DNA of 64,000 bases, taken from the NCBI GenBank assembly GCA_963676075.2, contig CAXXNZ010000030.1, forward strand, positions 1 to 64,000, in the 5' to 3' direction. Position 1 is the first letter of the stretch; every line of letters begins with the position of its first letter. This DNA is from JAHJQZ01 sp963676075. Lineage in GTDB: Bacteria; Pseudomonadota; Alphaproteobacteria; Rhizobiales; Devosiaceae. The position numbers and the translations under genes were made by a program. The notes beneath the pieces are model-generated. The model saw nothing but the letters and a program-made list of their open reading frames with translations, was not told where the DNA came from and ran no database searches. Of the stretch, positions 62,606 through 64,000 are shown piece after piece.

Positions 62606-64000
62606 GTGCAACCATTGCAAGCAAGTTTCGTTGCCTATGCCTGCGGACTCGCCGGACTAAACCTGTCCGTGGCCATGCTCGCGCCGATGACCATCGACCT
62701 GATCGATGGAAACCCGGACTGGCAGGCTTTCCTGGTGTCGATGCTGGCGCTGGGCTTTGTCTCGCTGATGATGGTGCTGACGACCATGGGCCGCAGACCG
62801 CCGTTCAGCCGGCGCATGGGCTTTCTGCTGGTCAACGCGCTGTGGCTGTTCGTGAGCATCGGCGCCACTTTGCCCTTCATGCTGTCGGAACTCAATCTGA
62901 GCCTCACGAACGCCCTGTTCGAATCCGTTTCCGGCCTGACCACAACCGGCGCCACGATTTTGACCGGACTCGATAACATGCCGCGCGGTATTCTGCTCTG
63001 GCGCTCGCTTCTGCACTGGATCGGCGGCATCGGCATCATCGCCATGAGCCTTATGATCATGCCGTTCCTGCGGGTTGGCGGCATGCAGGTGTTCAAGATG
63101 GAGTCCTCGGCGCAGGAAGACCGGCCGGAGGCGCGCTTCTCGCAGTTCGTCATCGATATCCTGCTTGTCTATATCGTTCTGACCCTGGCCTGTACGCTCG
63201 CCTACCACCTCGCCGGTATGACCAAGTTCGATGCGCTCAACCACGCCATGTCGACACTGGCGACGGGCGGGTTCTCGACCCACGACACCTCGATGATCAA
63301 CTACGGCACTCCGGTGCATCTGGTGGCGATCGTGTTCATGCTTGCCGGCGCCATGCCGTTTTTCGCCATCTTGCGGGCAATGGCGGCGCGCGACATCAAG
63401 CTGGCCTATGATCCGCAGATCCCGGTTCTGATGAGCTTCGTCGCTGTTTTCTCGCTGCTCGCGTTCATCGAAGGACGGGATACGGCGCACCTTTCCAGCT
63501 ATTTCAAGGTGCTGGTCGAATCGATCTTCTCCGTCGTTTCGATCATCACGACGACCGGTTTTGCCTCGGTCGACTACCTCACCTGGGGGCCGTTCGCGGC
63601 GGGGTTGTTCTATGCCATCTCGTTCTTCGGCGGCTGCACCGGTTCGACAGCCGGCGGCGCCAAGGCGTTTCGCATCATCATCATGGCCAAGGGCCTGCAT
63701 CAGAGCCTGAAGGAACTTGTGTTCCCGCGCGCCGTCACGACTCTCAAATACATGGGCAAGCAGGTGCCGGACTCGGTCGTTCGTTCCGTCGGACTGTTCC
63801 TGGCCGTCTATTTGTCCGCCATTGTTCTCGGCACGGCGGCGCTGTCGGCTACCGAACTCGACATGGGCACCGCCGCCTCCGCCGTGGTCTCGGCGCTCGC
63901 CAATGTTGGCCCGGGCACGACCGAACTGATCGGGCCGTCAGGCAATTATCAAAGCCTGCCGGACACGGCCAAGTGGATCCTGACGTTCCTGATGCTGCTC
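62606..64000 (+). CDS. trkH: Trk potassium uptake protein TrkH (3' end beyond the window)
   Basis: The open frame from GTG 62606 runs to the window edge with 465 codons, close to the family length of about 480. It has the four pore-loop motifs: SGLTTTGAT, TLATGGFST, TTTGFAS and ANVGPG, and a GGIGIIAMSLMIMPFLRVGG segment (core HWIGGIGIIAM). TrkH is the potassium channel-like subunit that works with cytoplasmic TrkA. The start is a GTG with GGGAG 12 bases upstream; a GTG 19 codons earlier is possible. Confidence 0.93.
   Translation, partial: MQPLQASFVAYACGLAGLNLSVAMLAPMTIDLIDGNPDWQAFLVSMLALGFVSLMMVLTTMGRRPPFSRRMGFLLVNALWLFVSIGATLPFMLSELNLSLTNALFESVSGLTTTGATILTGLDNMPRGILLWRSLLHWIGGIGIIAMSLMIMPFLRVGGMQVFKMESSAQEDRPEARFSQFVIDILLVYIVLTLACTLAYHLAGMTKFDALNHAMSTLATGGFSTHDTSMINYGTPVHLVAIVFMLAGAMPFFAILRAMAARDIKLAYDPQIPVLMSFVAVFSLLAFIEGRDTAHLSSYFKVLVESIFSVVSIITTTGFASVDYLTWGPFAAGLFYAISFFGGCTGSTAGGAKAFRIIIMAKGLHQSLKELVFPRAVTTLKYMGKQVPDSVVRSVGLFLAVYLSAIVLGTAALSATELDMGTAASAVVSALANVGPGTTELIGPSGNYQSLPDTAKWILTFLMLL

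Overview
The window is a high-GC bacterial chromosome segment with dense, mostly short-spaced operons and no rRNA, tRNA, insertion sequence, CRISPR array or prophage that I could find. Several signs point to an alphaproteobacterium of the order Hyphomicrobiales (Rhizobiales), plausibly near Devosia/Pelagibacterium. These are the zapA - 6S RNA - 5-formyl-THF cyclo-ligase order, promoters of the form CTTGnn-N17-CTATAT, TTAA-N7-TTAA (CtrA-type) boxes, a serC-leader RNA, and the intergenic repeat families common in rhizobia. The genus is inference from gene content and not proven.

Layout. 1-2.5 kb: end of a coiled-coil gene, zapA, 6S RNA, 5-FCL and a YmdB-type phosphoesterase. 2.6-6.8 kb: a small secreted protein, an unusual GFA/ParB-like fusion divergent from yebC, a TauE/SafE permease and a GGDEF protein. 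7-9.9 kb: ruvC-ruvA-GNAT-small membrane gene-ruvB. 10-13.3 kb: a phosphoesterase, a saccharopine-dehydrogenase-like protein, a Nudix hydrolase and small proteins. 13.3-22.3 kb: the Tol-Pal envelope cluster (ybgC, tolQRAB, a Tat-signalled phosphoesterase, pal, cpoB) and tilS. 22.6-26.6 kb: ftsH, a GFA protein and glmM. 27-33.4 kb: an outer-membrane beta-barrel protein, a repressor/membrane-protein pair with a double operator, aroA, serA and serC.

33.5-36 kb is the one clear accessory patch. It holds an AT-rich zinc-ribbon membrane protein, palindromic repeats, a GIY-YIG nuclease bracketed by near-identical inverted repeats, and a DUF2161 PD-(D/E)XK-like protein. 36-49.7 kb: a soluble PAS-PAS-MA-CZB chemoreceptor, an aldo/keto reductase, a P-type ATPase, an aminotransferase, small proteins, DUF72, a YcaQ-type glycosylase and three transporters. 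49.8-53.5 kb: purA and a large acidic single-pass protein. 53.5-57.6 kb: thiBPQ behind a TPP riboswitch, divergent from thiamine pyrophosphokinase. 57.8-64 kb: satP, rpoH, rluD, two small or coiled-coil membrane proteins, and trkH running off the end.

The genes are mostly housekeeping: recombination repair (ruvABC), envelope constriction (Tol-Pal, with CtrA-type boxes suggesting cell-cycle timing), serine biosynthesis (serA/serC), thiamine salvage, and proteostasis (ftsH, rpoH). The most unusual items are the GIY-YIG nuclease framed by palindromic repeats, the GFA-ParB-like fusion, the dual-operator repressor module, and the phosphoesterase with a start-codon hairpin inside the tol-pal cluster.
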